A stretch of 35,809 bases of DNA from Thermobifida fusca NBRC 14071 = JCM 3263 (GCF_001592045.1 NZ_BCWB01000054.1:1-35809); one strand, 5' to 3'. Positions 24,178 through 33,098 are shown, numbered from the stretch's first letter. Numbers and translations: made by a program. The notes: generated from the letters alone by a model not told the origin.

Positions 24178-25608
24178 GTGAGCGAGATTCACGACCTGAG
24201 TGCACTACGCCAAGCTGCGTTGTTCCGCAGCCGGGAGCTGTCTCCGGTCGACGTCGTCGAGCACTACCTGGACCGGGTCCAACGGCTCGGCGACGAAGTA
24301 GGGGCCTTCATCACGGTTACCCCGGAACTCGCGCTCCAGCAGGCCCGAAACGCGGAGCGGCGGCTGCGCACCGAGGACCCGGCGCACCTGCCCGCGCTCC
24401 TCGGCCTGTGCGTGCCGATCAAAGACCTCGACATGGTCGCCGGAGTGCGCTGCACTCGAGGGTCGAGGGTCTTCGCCGACCAGGTCGCCGACGCTGACGA
24501 AGGCTACGTGGCCGCGCTGCGGCGGGCCGGGGCGGTGTTCCTCGGCAAGACCAACACCCCCGAGTTCGGGCTGCCCTGCTACACCGAGAACGAGATCGCC
24601 CCACCGGCCCGCACCCCGTGGGACACGACGCGTTCCGCGGGCGGCTCCAGTGGCGGGGCAGCGGCCGCGGTCGCTGCAGGGCTTGCGCCTTTCGCCCAGG
24701 GCAGCGACGGCGGCGGATCGATCCGTATCCCTGCGAGCGTGTGCGGGCTCTTCGGGATCAAACCCACTCGGGGCCGGGTCACCTCGGCACCCTTGCGCGT
24801 CGACACGCTCGGCCTGGCGGTCACCGGTCCGCTCGCCCGCACGGTTGCCGACGCGGCTCTTCTGCTCGACGCACTGACCCTCGGCGATCCCGCGGATCTC
24901 TTCACTGCCCCACCGCTGCCCGCGGGGGAGACGTTCCTCGCCGCCGCACACCGGGAGCCTGGTCGGCTCCGCGTCGCCTGTTTCGCAACCCCGCCGCTGC
25001 CCGAAGCCACCGTGCACCCGGAGGTCTTGGCGGCCTACCATGCCACGGTCCGGCTCCTCGAGGAGCTTGGACACGACGTCACCGAGATCACCCCGCCCTT
25101 TGACGGCTCCCATATGCGCCATTTCGCAACCGTGTGGGCGGTGACTGCGGCCGGCATCCCTGTCCCCGCTGCGGCCGAGCACCGCCTGCGCCCGCTGACC
25201 CGCTGGCTGCGGGACCGTGGACAACGCACCCCGGCCCCCGTTTACCTGGAAGCTGTGGGGGAGCTGCGGCGCTTCGCCCGGGCCGCGTTGGCTGCGTTCG
25301 CCCCCTACGACGTGGTGCTCACCCCTACCTTGGCTCTCCCGCCTGTTCCCCTCGGGTATTTCACCGCGTCCGGGGATCCCGCGGACGAGTTCGAGAAGAT
25401 GAACGCGTTCACCCCTTTCGGCAATATCGCCAACATCACCGGCCAGCCTGCGGTGAACGTGCCGAGCGGCACCACCGCGGACGGGCTTCCCCTCGGCATG
25501 ATGCTCTTGGGGAGGATCGGCGCGGAGGCCACGCTGATCTCCCTGTCCGCCCAACTGGAGGCGGCCCGCCCGTGGCGGGACCGCACTCCAGAGGTGTGGC
25601 ATCGCTAG
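24178..25608 (+). CDS. Amidase (amidase signature family)
   Basis: A 476-aa cytosolic hydrolase with an intact Ser-cisSer-Lys triad: K82 (VPIKDLDMVAG), S157 in GGSSGG and nucleophile S181 in GSDGGGSIRIPASVCG. The spacings of 75 and 24 residues match characterised members. FGIKPTRGRV follows directly and the C-terminus carries ITGQPAVNVPSG. Length and motifs fit stand-alone amidases; no gatC or gatB is nearby, so a tRNA amidotransferase role is unlikely. Substrate unknown. GTG start with GGGGAA 3 nt away and TACGCT 9 nt upstream, suggesting a short or absent leader. The 194-bp gap before it is unusually AT-rich and probably holds promoters for this gene and the divergent NERD gene. Confidence 0.9.
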   Translation: MSEIHDLSALRQAALFRSRELSPVDVVEHYLDRVQRLGDEVGAFITVTPELALQQARNAERRLRTEDPAHLPALLGLCVPIKDLDMVAGVRCTRGSRVFADQVADADEGYVAALRRAGAVFLGKTNTPEFGLPCYTENEIAPPARTPWDTTRSAGGSSGGAAAAVAAGLAPFAQGSDGGGSIRIPASVCGLFGIKPTRGRVTSAPLRVDTLGLAVTGPLARTVADAALLLDALTLGDPADLFTAPPLPAGETFLAAAHREPGRLRVACFATPPLPEATVHPEVLAAYHATVRLLEELGHDVTEITPPFDGSHMRHFATVWAVTAAGIPVPAAAEHRLRPLTRWLRDRGQRTPAPVYLEAVGELRRFARAALAAFAPYDVVLTPTLALPPVPLGYFTASGDPADEFEKMNAFTPFGNIANITGQPAVNVPSGTTADGLPLGMMLLGRIGAEATLISLSAQLEAARPWRDRTPEVWHR

Positions 25609-25614
25609 GCCACA
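25595..25614. terminator. hairpin at the end of the amidase gene
   Basis: TGTGGC and GCCACA (6 bp) enclose 8 nt that include the TAG stop, followed by GTTATT. It lies between two convergent genes and could act in both directions. Confidence 0.45.
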
Positions 25615-25615
25615 G

Positions 25616-26869
25616 TTATTGCGGTGTGCCGTTCCCGCTGTCCGGGCCGTCTGCGACCGGGTGTGTCTTCTCTCCTGGGGATCCGCTGCCGACCGCGAGC
25701 GTGCAGAAGGCAGACAGCAGCACGATCACTGCGCCGCCCACCACGCCCAGGGCGGGGCCGCCGACGTCCACCAGCCATCCGGACAGTGGCGCGGAGAACG
25801 CCACCCCGGTGGTGATCCCGGTGTTCATCCACCCGAACGCTTCCGCCCGCCGATCGCTGGGTGCCACCTCGCCGATCCGTTCGGTTGCCGCGGCCAAGGT
25901 GGGGGCGATCGCCAGCCCAGCTACGAACAGCACGGGGAGGAGCAGCCACGGGGAGGGGAGCTCCAGCACGGGAGGAAGCAGCGGGATCAGCATCGCGGTT
26001 CCCGCCGCGGCGGCGAAAGCCCGGCGGCTCAACCGGGGCGGGCCGGCCAAGGCGCCCGCGACGAGCCCGCCGACCAGGGAACCGATCGACCAGAACGCGG
26101 CGAGCACCCCGGCAACCCCGGGGCGGCCGATCTCCCGCGCCCACGCCACGATGACCAGGTCCACGGATGCCAGGCCGGCGATCAGCAGCATGCATACGAC
26201 AACCAGGAGGGTGAGTTCCGGCTGCAGCAGCAGAGACCGGCGCCGCTGGGTGGGGGAGGCTGGACCGGGCTGGGGCGGGAAAGCGAGGCCGGAGCGGTAG
26301 ATCTGCCACGCAAACCCGAAAGAGCCCGCGATCGAGAGCGCCGCGACCAGCAGCACGGCCCCTTTGCCTCCGCTTACCGCTACCGTGGCGGCCGCCAACA
26401 GCGGTCCCAGTACGAAGACGAGTTCCTGGAAGGTGGACTCGGCCGCGTACATGGCGGTGCGGGTCTGGCCTGAGGTCAGCCGCGGCCACAGCGCACGCGC
26501 GACCTGGGAGGCAGGCGGAGTGAACAGACCGGTCACCAAGCCGAGGGGGAAGGCCGCCCACCACAGCGAGGCGGGCAGCAGGGCGATCACGAGCAGACCA
26601 GCCCCGTAGCAGAGCCCGCACAGCGCCATGAGTCGGTCCGTACGCCCCCGGTCAGCACTGCGCCCGCGCAGCGGTCCGGCCACGGCAGCGCCGATGGTCA
26701 GCGTAGTGCTGACTGCTCCCGCCAAGGCATATGATCCGGTCCAGTCGGCTACGAGGAAGGTGATACCGATCGGCAGAGCCGCGATGTTCAGCCGGGCGAT
26801 CAGCGACCAGACGAAAAGTCCGATGAGGTAGGGAACGGACAACAACGGACGGTAGGACTTGAGCACCAC
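25616..26869 (-). CDS. Major facilitator superfamily permease
   Basis: A 417-aa inner-membrane protein with about 12 hydrophobic helices and short loops. The motif A position reads GPLRGRSADRGRTDRLMALC, and helix 5 ends in LVFVLGPLLAAAT, a pattern like the GPxLA motif of drug-efflux MFS proteins. The central loop (about residues 200-215, PPQPGPASPTQRRR) is cytoplasmic, and the C-terminal tail is polar. Substrate unknown; efflux is the likelier direction from the helix 5 pattern. GTG start with no ribosome site. It is divergent from malQ across 150 bp that hold several inverted repeats, and convergent with the amidase. Confidence 0.85.
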   Translation of the reverse strand: MVLKSYRPLLSVPYLIGLFVWSLIARLNIAALPIGITFLVADWTGSYALAGAVSTTLTIGAAVAGPLRGRSADRGRTDRLMALCGLCYGAGLLVIALLPASLWWAAFPLGLVTGLFTPPASQVARALWPRLTSGQTRTAMYAAESTFQELVFVLGPLLAAATVAVSGGKGAVLLVAALSIAGSFGFAWQIYRSGLAFPPQPGPASPTQRRRSLLLQPELTLLVVVCMLLIAGLASVDLVIVAWAREIGRPGVAGVLAAFWSIGSLVGGLVAGALAGPPRLSRRAFAAAAGTAMLIPLLPPVLELPSPWLLLPVLFVAGLAIAPTLAAATERIGEVAPSDRRAEAFGWMNTGITTGVAFSAPLSGWLVDVGGPALGVVGGAVIVLLSAFCTLAVGSGSPGEKTHPVADGPDSGNGTPQ

Positions 26870-26911
26870 ACAAGTATCACCGGATTCGTAGGATGAATCT
26901 CCGCATTTTTA

Positions 26912-26935
26912 GCCAATACCGTGATCAACATTGGC
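26912..26935. promoter_or_regulatory. inverted repeat between the divergent MFS and malQ genes
   Basis: GCCAAT and ATTGGC form 6-bp arms with a 12-nt spacer, 42 bp upstream of the MFS start. It could be an operator for either gene. Confidence 0.3.
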
Positions 26936-26948
26936 CGAAGTGGTAAAA

Positions 26949-27019
26949 ACCATCCGATTCCGCGACTGGCGGCTCCAGATCCTGCTGATCAGCGCCGTGC
27001 TGCGGCATGATCGGATGGT
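26949..27019. promoter_or_regulatory. long-range 10-bp inverted repeat ending at the malQ start codon
   Basis: ACCATCCGAT at 26949-26958 and ATCGGATGGT at 27010-27019 are perfect 10-bp arms 61 bp apart (about six helical turns). The right arm abuts the GTG of malQ. Near the middle is a perfect 10-bp palindrome, GCTGATCAGC (26984-26993). The layout suits two operator half-sites bridged by DNA looping, or an mRNA stem that would hide the malQ initiation region. Confidence 0.4.
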
Positions 27020-29128
27020 GTGAGTGATGCTGCACTGGTCCGGCTAGCCGAGGCGCACGGCGTCGCAACCAGCTATGTGAACTGGCAGGGGACCCGGATC
27101 CCCGTTTCCGTGGACACGCTGCGCCACGTGCTCACCGCCCTGGGCGTGGACGTCAGCGACCCTGAGGCCGCGCTGCGGGCGCACCAGGAAGCCCAGGCCG
27201 CTCACCCGCTTCCCCCGGCCGTCGTCACCCGAGCCGGGCACACCCCGCGGCTCCCCCTGCCCGACGAGGCCCGGACCTGGGTGGAACTCGCCGACGGCGG
27301 GTACACCGATGTCGGTCCCACCCTCCCGCTCGGCCTCCACCGGTTGCACGTGGACAACCGCGGCAACCACCAGCAGCGTCCCCTCCTGGTCGCACCCGCT
27401 CGGCTGTCCCGCTCCGTGCCCCGCCGCATGTGGGGGCTGATGACCCAGCTCTACTCGGTCCGCTCCCACGTCTCGTGGGCTATGGGAGACCTCCACAACC
27501 TCGCCGAGCTGGCCACCTGGTCCGCCCGCGACCTGGGGGCGTCCTTCATCCTCGTCAACCCCCTGCACGCCACCGAACCGCTGCCGCCCGTCACCGACTC
27601 CCCGTATCTGCCGGTCAGCCGCCACTACGCCAGCCCGCTCTACATCCGTATTGAAGACATCCCCGAGTACGCGCGGCTCAACTCGATCCAGCGGGAAACC
27701 ATCCAGCGGTTCGCCCGGCCGCTTCGCGAGCGGGGGCGCACCGCCGACCTGCTGGACCGTAACGCGGTCTGGCAAGCCAAACGGGCCGCCCTGGAAATCA
27801 TCTACGGGGTCAGCCGCTCAGAGGAGCGGGAGCAGGCGTTCCGCGACTACCTGGACCGCGAAGGCGAAGCCCTGGAACGCTACGCCACGTGGTGCGCGAT
27901 AGCCGAAGAGCACGGACCGGACTACCGCCGCTGGCCGGAGCCGCTGCGCGACCCCACCGCCGAAGAGGTCCGCGTCGAAACGCGGCGCCGCTGGCGTCGC
28001 GTGGACTTCTACCGCTGGACCCAGTGGATTCTCGACAGCCAACTCACCCACGCCCAGACCGCGGCACGCAACGCCGGAATGGACGTGGGAATCGTGCACG
28101 ATCTTGCGGTCGGGGCGCAGAGCGGCGGCGCAGACGCCTGGATCCACCGCGAAGTGCTCGTCCCCAGGATCCACGTTGGCGCACCCCCGGACGAGTTCAA
28201 CCAGCAGGGCCAGGACTGGGGGCAAGCGCCCTGGCATCCGGTGCGCCTCGCCGAACAGGGCTACCTTCCCTTCCTCGACCAGCTTCGGCAGGTAGGGCGG
28301 CACGCTGGCGGCATCCGGGTCGACCACGTCATGGGACTATTCCGGCTGTGGTGGATCCCGGAGGGGGCCGACCCCGCCGAAGGGACCTACGTGCGCTACG
28401 ACCACGAGGGCATGGTGGGCGCGCTGCTCCTGGCCGCCCACGAAGCAAACGCGCTCGTCATCGGGGAAGACCTGGGGACAGTCGAACCGTGGGTCCGCGA
28501 CTACCTGTCCGAACGCGGAGTGTTCGGCACATCCGTGCTGTGGTTTGAACGCGACGAGCATGGCGCCCCGCGCCGCCCGGAAACCTGGCGGACCGACTGC
28601 CTGGCCACGGTCGCCACCCACGACCTTCCCCCGATCACCTCCTATGTCACGGCCGAGCACGTGGCTTTGCGTTCCCACCTGGGCCTGCTCACCCGCCCGG
28701 TGGAAGAAGAGCGCGCCGAAGCCGAAGCCCAGGTCGCCGCCTGGTGCGCGCTGCTCACCGAACTCGGGCTGCTCGCGGAGGGAACCGACCCCGTGGCTCA
28801 GCCCGCCGCTGTGGTCACCGCGCTGCACAGCTACCTGGCGCGCACCCCTGCCGTCCTGGTGGGCGTGTCCCTGGCCGATGTGGTCGGCGACCACCGCATG
28901 CAGAACCAGCCGGGAACCAGCAGCGGATACCCCAACTGGCGGATCCCGCTCACCAACAGTGAAGGGGAGCCGGTCCTCCTCGAAGACCTGATCACCAATC
29001 CGCAGTGGGCTGCGGCAGTGCGTGCCGCACTCGGGGAGCTCGCCCAACTGTCCCCGGGCAGCGGCACGGCACGGGCCGCGCCCCCACTGCCCCGCCCATC
29101 CCGGTCGTTCCTCTGCCCGCAGTGGTGA
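27020..29128 (+). CDS. malQ: 4-alpha-glucanotransferase (amylomaltase)
   Basis: A 702-aa GH77 enzyme that transfers alpha-1,4-glucan segments between maltodextrins in the cytosol. The catalytic residues are visible: nucleophile D435 in GIRVDHVMGLFRLWW, acid/base E483 in VIGEDLGTVEPWV, and D535 in ATHDLPPITSY. The N-terminal 150 residues form the extra domain found in actinobacterial and enterobacterial MalQ before the barrel starts at RMWGLMTQLYSVRS. MQNQPGTSSGYPNWRIPL near the C-terminus is typical. GTG start, with no Shine-Dalgarno sequence; CATGAT 8 nt upstream may be a weak -10. The inverted repeat touching the start suggests regulation at initiation. No other mal genes are in the window. 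Confidence 0.95.
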   Translation: MSDAALVRLAEAHGVATSYVNWQGTRIPVSVDTLRHVLTALGVDVSDPEAALRAHQEAQAAHPLPPAVVTRAGHTPRLPLPDEARTWVELADGGYTDVGPTLPLGLHRLHVDNRGNHQQRPLLVAPARLSRSVPRRMWGLMTQLYSVRSHVSWAMGDLHNLAELATWSARDLGASFILVNPLHATEPLPPVTDSPYLPVSRHYASPLYIRIEDIPEYARLNSIQRETIQRFARPLRERGRTADLLDRNAVWQAKRAALEIIYGVSRSEEREQAFRDYLDREGEALERYATWCAIAEEHGPDYRRWPEPLRDPTAEEVRVETRRRWRRVDFYRWTQWILDSQLTHAQTAARNAGMDVGIVHDLAVGAQSGGADAWIHREVLVPRIHVGAPPDEFNQQGQDWGQAPWHPVRLAEQGYLPFLDQLRQVGRHAGGIRVDHVMGLFRLWWIPEGADPAEGTYVRYDHEGMVGALLLAAHEANALVIGEDLGTVEPWVRDYLSERGVFGTSVLWFERDEHGAPRRPETWRTDCLATVATHDLPPITSYVTAEHVALRSHLGLLTRPVEEERAEAEAQVAAWCALLTELGLLAEGTDPVAQPAAVVTALHSYLARTPAVLVGVSLADVVGDHRMQNQPGTSSGYPNWRIPLTNSEGEPVLLEDLITNPQWAAAVRAALGELAQLSPGSGTARAAPPLPRPSRSFLCPQW

Positions 29129-29215
29129 CCGCCCGCGGGAGCCCTTGCCGGGGCAAAGACGCCGATGGGCGGACACCGCGTCCCGCGCAGCGCCCGCCCA
29201 CCAGGCCAGAAACGG

Positions 29216-31756
29216 TCAGTGTGCGGCCGCAGCGTCCTGCGCCCGAGCGTGCAGGGCACGCTCGACACCGGCCCGGCCTTCCAGCAGGAGGCGGCGCAGC
29301 GCCGGAACCGGGTTCTCTGTCTCGAGGTAGGCGTCAGTGCGGCGCAGCGTCTCCTCTTCGATCAGGTAGCCGGGGTAAGCGAACTCGGTGAAGGTCTGCG
29401 CGAACTCGGCAGTCCACTTCGCCCACGCGTCCGCAAGCTGGCCGAAGTAGCGGTCCACGTAGGGCCGCAGCAGTTCAGCGTGGGCGGGCTCGACGAATCC
29501 GCCCAGGGTCGCGCGGAACTCCGCATTGGCCAGGGTGCCGCTGGTGATGCGCTCCCAGGCTGCGGCCTTGGCTTCCGCGGTGGGGATCGCCGCCCGGCAG
29601 CCTGCCGCTGCCCGCTCGCCCGCGGCGGTGGGGTCGCGTTCCAGTTCCGCGTTGATCTCCGCTTCCCCGGCGGCACCGGCCGCGACAAGGCGGCGCAGCA
29701 GGGCCCAGCGCAGGTCAGTGTCGACCTTCAGCCCCTCCACTTCGATCGCGCCCTCGTAGATCCCCCGCAGCAGCGACAGGTGCTCGGGGGCGCGCGCCGT
29801 CTCAGCGAACCCGTGGGCGTAGGCGAGCTGCAGGTCGCTGCCGGGAGCAGCAGAGGTGAGCAGCTCCCGCAGCCGGGAGGCGAGCAGGTTGAAACCTTCC
29901 TCCTGCCATTCAGGGGAGACGTAGTGGATCAGCGCGGAGACGGCCTGCCGCTGCAGGGTTTGGGCCACCGCGACGTCGCGGACCCCGGCCAGGTTGCGGC
30001 TGACGAGGCGGACGTAGTCCCGCGCGGGCATCTCGCCGTCGCGGGTCATGTCCCACGCCGCGGCGAAGACGAGCGCGCGCGGCAGCGACTCAACAATCTC
30101 GCCGGCGCTCTCCACGACCGTGCGCAGGCTCTGCTCATCCAACCGCAGTTTGATGAAGGTGAGGTCGTCGTCGTTGAGCAGGACCAGGTCAGGCTGGCGT
30201 TTGCCCACCAGTTCCGGAACCTCGGTGCGCTCGCCGCTGACGTCCAACTCCACCCGGTCGCGCCGCACGATTCCCTGGTCGGTGCGGTCGTACAGGCCGA
30301 TCGCCAACCGGTGGGAGCGCAGGGTCGGATGGTCGGCTGGCGCCTCCTGGAGGACAGCAAAGGACGTGAACGTGCCGTCGGGGCCCACCTCGAACTCGGG
30401 GCGCATCGTGTTGACGCCCGCGGTCTCCAGCCACTCCCGCGACCAGCGCGACAGGTCGCGTCCGGACGCCTCCTCCAGTTTCGCGAGCAGGTCCGACAGC
30501 TCGGTGTTGCCCCAGGCGTGCTCGGCGAAGTAGGCGCGCACCCCGGAGAAGAACTCCTCCACCCCCACGTAGGCGACGAGCTGCTTGAGCACGGAGGCGC
30601 CCTTGGCGTAGGTGATGCCGTCGAAGTTGACTTCCACGGCCTGGATGTCGGGGATGTCCGCGGCGATTGGGTGGGTGGAGGGCAGCTGGTCCTGGCGCAG
30701 CGCCCACGCCTTCTCCACGTTGGCGAACGTGGTCCAGGCGTCCCGCCACTTGGTGGCCTGGGCCTGGCAGTACACGCTGGCGAACGTGGCAAACGACTCG
30801 TTCAGCCACAGGTCGTCCCACCAGCGCATGGTGACCAGGTTGCCGAACCACATGTGCGCCATCTCGTGCAGGATGGTCTCGGCGCGGCGCTCGTAGCGGG
30901 CGTCGGTGACCCGGGAGCGGAACACGTAGTCTTCCAGGAACGTGACCGCCCCGGCGTTCTCCATCGCCCCGGCGTTGAACTCGGGGACGAACAGCTGGTC
31001 GTACTTGCCGAACGGGTAGCGGACCCCGAAAAGCTGGTGGAAGAAGTCGAAGCCCTGCTTGGTGACTTCCAGGATCGCGTCGGCGTCCAGGTACTGGGCG
31101 AGCGACGCCCGGCAGTACACGCCCAGCGGGATACCGTCGTGCTCGTCCCGCACCACGTGGTAGGGGCCGGCCACCAGCGCGGTGATGTAGGTGGAGATCC
31201 GCGGGGTCGGCGGGAAGTGCCAGCGCACCGCCGTGCTGCCGGGCACCGGCTCGCGCACCACATCGGGTGCGGTGTTGGACACGACTTCGAAGTCCGCGGG
31301 GGCGAGCACGGTCAGTTCGAACGTCGCCTTCAGGTCGGGCTGGTCGAAGCAGGCGTACATCCGCTGCGCGTCGGCGGTCTCGAACTGGCTGTAGAGGTAG
31401 ACGTTGCCGTCGACAGGGTCGACGAACCGGTGCAGCCCTTCACCGGTGCGCATGTAGGCGGCGTCGGCGACGACCCGCAGTTCGTTGTCGGAACGCAGGT
31501 CGGGAAGGGTGATCCGCTCTCCGTTGAACACCTCGGCCGGGTCGAGGGCGACGCCGTTGAGGGTGACTTCGCGTACGGTCGGAGCCACCAAGTCGATGAA
31601 GCTTGCCGCCCCGGGTTCCGAGCAGTGAAACCGGACCACCGTGGTGGAGGTGAAGGTCTGGTCGCTTGAAGTGAGATCAAGTTCGACGGCGTAGGAGTCG
31701 ACGCGGAGAATCCGTGCCCGCTCCCGTGCCTCCTCACGTGTCAGATTGCCTGCCAC
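29216..31756 (-). CDS. pepN: Aminopeptidase N (M1 zinc metallopeptidase)
   Basis: An 846-aa cytosolic M1 peptidase. The exopeptidase motif GAMEN is near residue 262. The zinc site HEMAH is near 296-300, and NESFA with the third zinc ligand follows 18 residues later (…MWFGNLVTMRWWDDLWLNE). The N-terminal beta domain begins AGNLTREEARERA and the C-terminal half is the helical ERAP1_C-like domain. Length matches Streptomyces PepN (about 857 aa). It trims N-terminal residues from peptides. The GTG start has GGGAGC 4 nt upstream and gives the usual family N-terminus; another 27 codons are open upstream. It converges on malQ with an 87-bp gap holding only a weak GGGCGG/CCGCCC inverted repeat (29166-29200). 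Confidence 0.95.
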   Translation of the reverse strand: MAGNLTREEARERARILRVDSYAVELDLTSSDQTFTSTTVVRFHCSEPGAASFIDLVAPTVREVTLNGVALDPAEVFNGERITLPDLRSDNELRVVADAAYMRTGEGLHRFVDPVDGNVYLYSQFETADAQRMYACFDQPDLKATFELTVLAPADFEVVSNTAPDVVREPVPGSTAVRWHFPPTPRISTYITALVAGPYHVVRDEHDGIPLGVYCRASLAQYLDADAILEVTKQGFDFFHQLFGVRYPFGKYDQLFVPEFNAGAMENAGAVTFLEDYVFRSRVTDARYERRAETILHEMAHMWFGNLVTMRWWDDLWLNESFATFASVYCQAQATKWRDAWTTFANVEKAWALRQDQLPSTHPIAADIPDIQAVEVNFDGITYAKGASVLKQLVAYVGVEEFFSGVRAYFAEHAWGNTELSDLLAKLEEASGRDLSRWSREWLETAGVNTMRPEFEVGPDGTFTSFAVLQEAPADHPTLRSHRLAIGLYDRTDQGIVRRDRVELDVSGERTEVPELVGKRQPDLVLLNDDDLTFIKLRLDEQSLRTVVESAGEIVESLPRALVFAAAWDMTRDGEMPARDYVRLVSRNLAGVRDVAVAQTLQRQAVSALIHYVSPEWQEEGFNLLASRLRELLTSAAPGSDLQLAYAHGFAETARAPEHLSLLRGIYEGAIEVEGLKVDTDLRWALLRRLVAAGAAGEAEINAELERDPTAAGERAAAGCRAAIPTAEAKAAAWERITSGTLANAEFRATLGGFVEPAHAELLRPYVDRYFGQLADAWAKWTAEFAQTFTEFAYPGYLIEEETLRRTDAYLETENPVPALRRLLLEGRAGVERALHARAQDAAAAH

Positions 31757-31971
31757 GACGCTCCCTTCCCAACCTGTCTCGGTGCCGATGGTGGTGGCGG
31801 CCGTCGGCGTGCTCACGGAGAGCGGACGGAGAGCCACCGCCTGATGATCAGCTCTGATCCTGCCATGCCGGGGTGTGGAATGCGGAACCGACGACTGTGG
31901 TTCATCCCTGAGGAGCTGGGCGTTTTAAGGTTCACGCCCGGGCTGTTGACCAAAAGCGTAAGGAGACGACG

Positions 31972-32586
31972 GTGACACAAGAGCGCATTCCTGTGGACCT
32001 GTGGTTCGACCCGCTCTGCCCGTGGGCGTGGATCACGTCGCGCTGGCTGCTCGAGGTGGAGAAGGTGCGCCCGGTCCGCCCGCGCTGGCATGTCATGAGC
32101 CTCGCTGTCCTCAACGAGGGCAAGGATGTGCCGGAGGAGTACCGGAAGATGCTCGCCACCGAGGCGTGGTGGGGGGTGCGGGTAGCCGTCGCAGTGGAGC
32201 AGCGCTCGGGCAACGAGGAACTGGGACGCTTCTACACCGCTTTGGGGACGCGGCTGCACAACCGCCGGGAGCCGCGCTCCTTGGAGACCATCGCGGCGGC
32301 ACTCGCCGACGTGGGACAACCAGCGGATCTCATCGAAGCCGCGGAGAGCACTGACTACGATGAGGCACTGCGCAAGTCGCACCATGACGGCATGGACAGG
32401 GTCGGCCAGGAAGTGGGCACTCCCGTCATCGCGGTCGAGGACGTCGCCTTCTTCGGCCCCGTTGTGTCCCCCGCCCCTCGAGGCGAGGCCGCCGGTCGGT
32501 TGTGGGACGGCGTTCTGCTGGTCGCGGGAACCGACGGGTTCTTTGAACTCAAGCGGAGCCGCACCCGCGACCCCATCTTCGACTAG
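31972..32586 (+). CDS. DsbA-family protein, Rv2466c-like (mycothiol-linked nitroreductase/oxidoreductase)
   Basis: A 204-aa thioredoxin-fold protein strongly resembling Mycobacterium tuberculosis Rv2466c: [47 protein letters not shown] and a C-terminal FFELKRSRT. Rv2466c is a mycothiol-dependent enzyme with a CPWC redox centre. Here the motif is CPWA (C16-A19), and C16 is the only cysteine in the protein, so it must work as a monothiol, presumably via a mixed disulphide with mycothiol. The cis-proline GTPVI is present. GTG start with AAGGAG 6 nt upstream. A 24-bp gap separates it from the following small gene, suggesting an operon. Confidence 0.85.
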   Translation: MTQERIPVDLWFDPLCPWAWITSRWLLEVEKVRPVRPRWHVMSLAVLNEGKDVPEEYRKMLATEAWWGVRVAVAVEQRSGNEELGRFYTALGTRLHNRREPRSLETIAAALADVGQPADLIEAAESTDYDEALRKSHHDGMDRVGQEVGTPVIAVEDVAFFGPVVSPAPRGEAAGRLWDGVLLVAGTDGFFELKRSRTRDPIFD

Positions 32587-32610
32587 CCGCGACGGTGTGA
32601 AGGAGCGAAC

Positions 32611-32778
32611 ATGAGCGAACCGGACGAGGAGCGCATAGTCATCTTCGATGACGAGCTGGAAATCCTTCCGGACACCACCTCCGACGAGGAAGACACGGGG
32701 TGGGGAGAATCGCCGGAACGGAGCGAGCGGTCGCGTATTGAGGAGCTGCTCAACGACGTTCCTCCGCACTGGGCTTAA
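32611..32778 (+). CDS. small acidic protein, 55 aa
   Basis: An ATG with AAGGAG 6 nt upstream opens a 55-codon frame starting MSEPDEERIVIFDDELEILP and ending LLNDVPPHWA. It is very acidic, has no cysteines or membrane span, and contains DTGWGES followed by the C-terminal PPHW. I recall similar short actinobacterial proteins with a GWGE segment and a terminal PPHW, but no function is known. It sits 24 bp after the Rv2466c-like gene, so it is probably its operon partner. Confidence 0.7.
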   Translation: MSEPDEERIVIFDDELEILPDTTSDEEDTGWGESPERSERSRIEELLNDVPPHWA

Positions 32779-32799
32779 CGCTTTACCCGCCGTATACGC

Positions 32800-32824
32800 G
32801 CTGATGAGAAGCGGTACCATCAGC
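32800..32824. promoter_or_regulatory. palindrome with possible -10 box
   Basis: GCTGATG and CATCAGC are 7-bp arms 11 nt apart. The right arm overlaps TACCAT, a candidate -10 element for the small membrane-protein gene 42 nt downstream. It could be an operator or a weak terminator for the upstream unit. Confidence 0.35.
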
Positions 32825-32865
32825 GTGAGTGAGCATTTTGTCCGCTTTTGCCAAGGTGGTGTGAG

Positions 32866-33003
32866 TTGAGCAAGAAGCCGGAATCCAAAGCGGTTCCGCT
32901 GAGCAAGGACATCAAGCTTCTGGTGGTCATCAACCTGATTTTCCTCCTGTCCGCTGTCGCCTTCGGCGTTCTGGGTGCGACGGTGACCTTCGCCGCGACC
33001 TGA
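32866..33003 (+). CDS. small single-span membrane protein, 45 aa
   Basis: A TTG with AAGGTGG about 7 nt upstream opens a 45-codon frame. It has a basic N-terminus (MSKKPESKAVPLSKDIK) followed by one hydrophobic helix (LLVVINLIFLLSAVAFGVLG) and a short tail, predicting a type of small inner-membrane protein with the N-terminus inside. No family is recognised. A 13-bp terminator hairpin begins 20 bp after its stop, which supports it being a real transcription unit. Confidence 0.5.
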   Translation: MSKKPESKAVPLSKDIKLLVVINLIFLLSAVAFGVLGATVTFAAT

Positions 33004-33023
33004 GCGACCCGTAGGACACAGGG

Positions 33024-33054
33024 CACTGTCCGGCGTCCTCAACGCCGGACAGTG
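33024..33054 (+). terminator. strong hairpin between the small membrane-protein gene and rpiB
   Basis: CACTGTCCGGCGT and ACGCCGGACAGTG are perfect 13-bp arms around a 5-nt loop. A second, bulged GC hairpin (33057-33079) follows directly and lies just upstream of the rpiB start, where it could also be part of the rpiB leader. Confidence 0.8.
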
Positions 33055-33098
33055 CTCCCGGGGGCATGCGTGCCCCGGGGACCTGCAAAACTGGAGCC

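Noticed and set aside
29166-29200. GGGCGG/CCGCCC inverted repeat as a terminator between malQ and pepN
   Set aside because: The 7-bp stem has a 21-nt loop; this is too weak to call as a separate feature in such GC-rich DNA.
29165-31669. 834-codon open frame on the plus strand, antisense to pepN
   Set aside because: It is a codon-bias shadow of the M1 peptidase gene, whose catalytic motifs are on the minus strand; the shadow translation has no family features.
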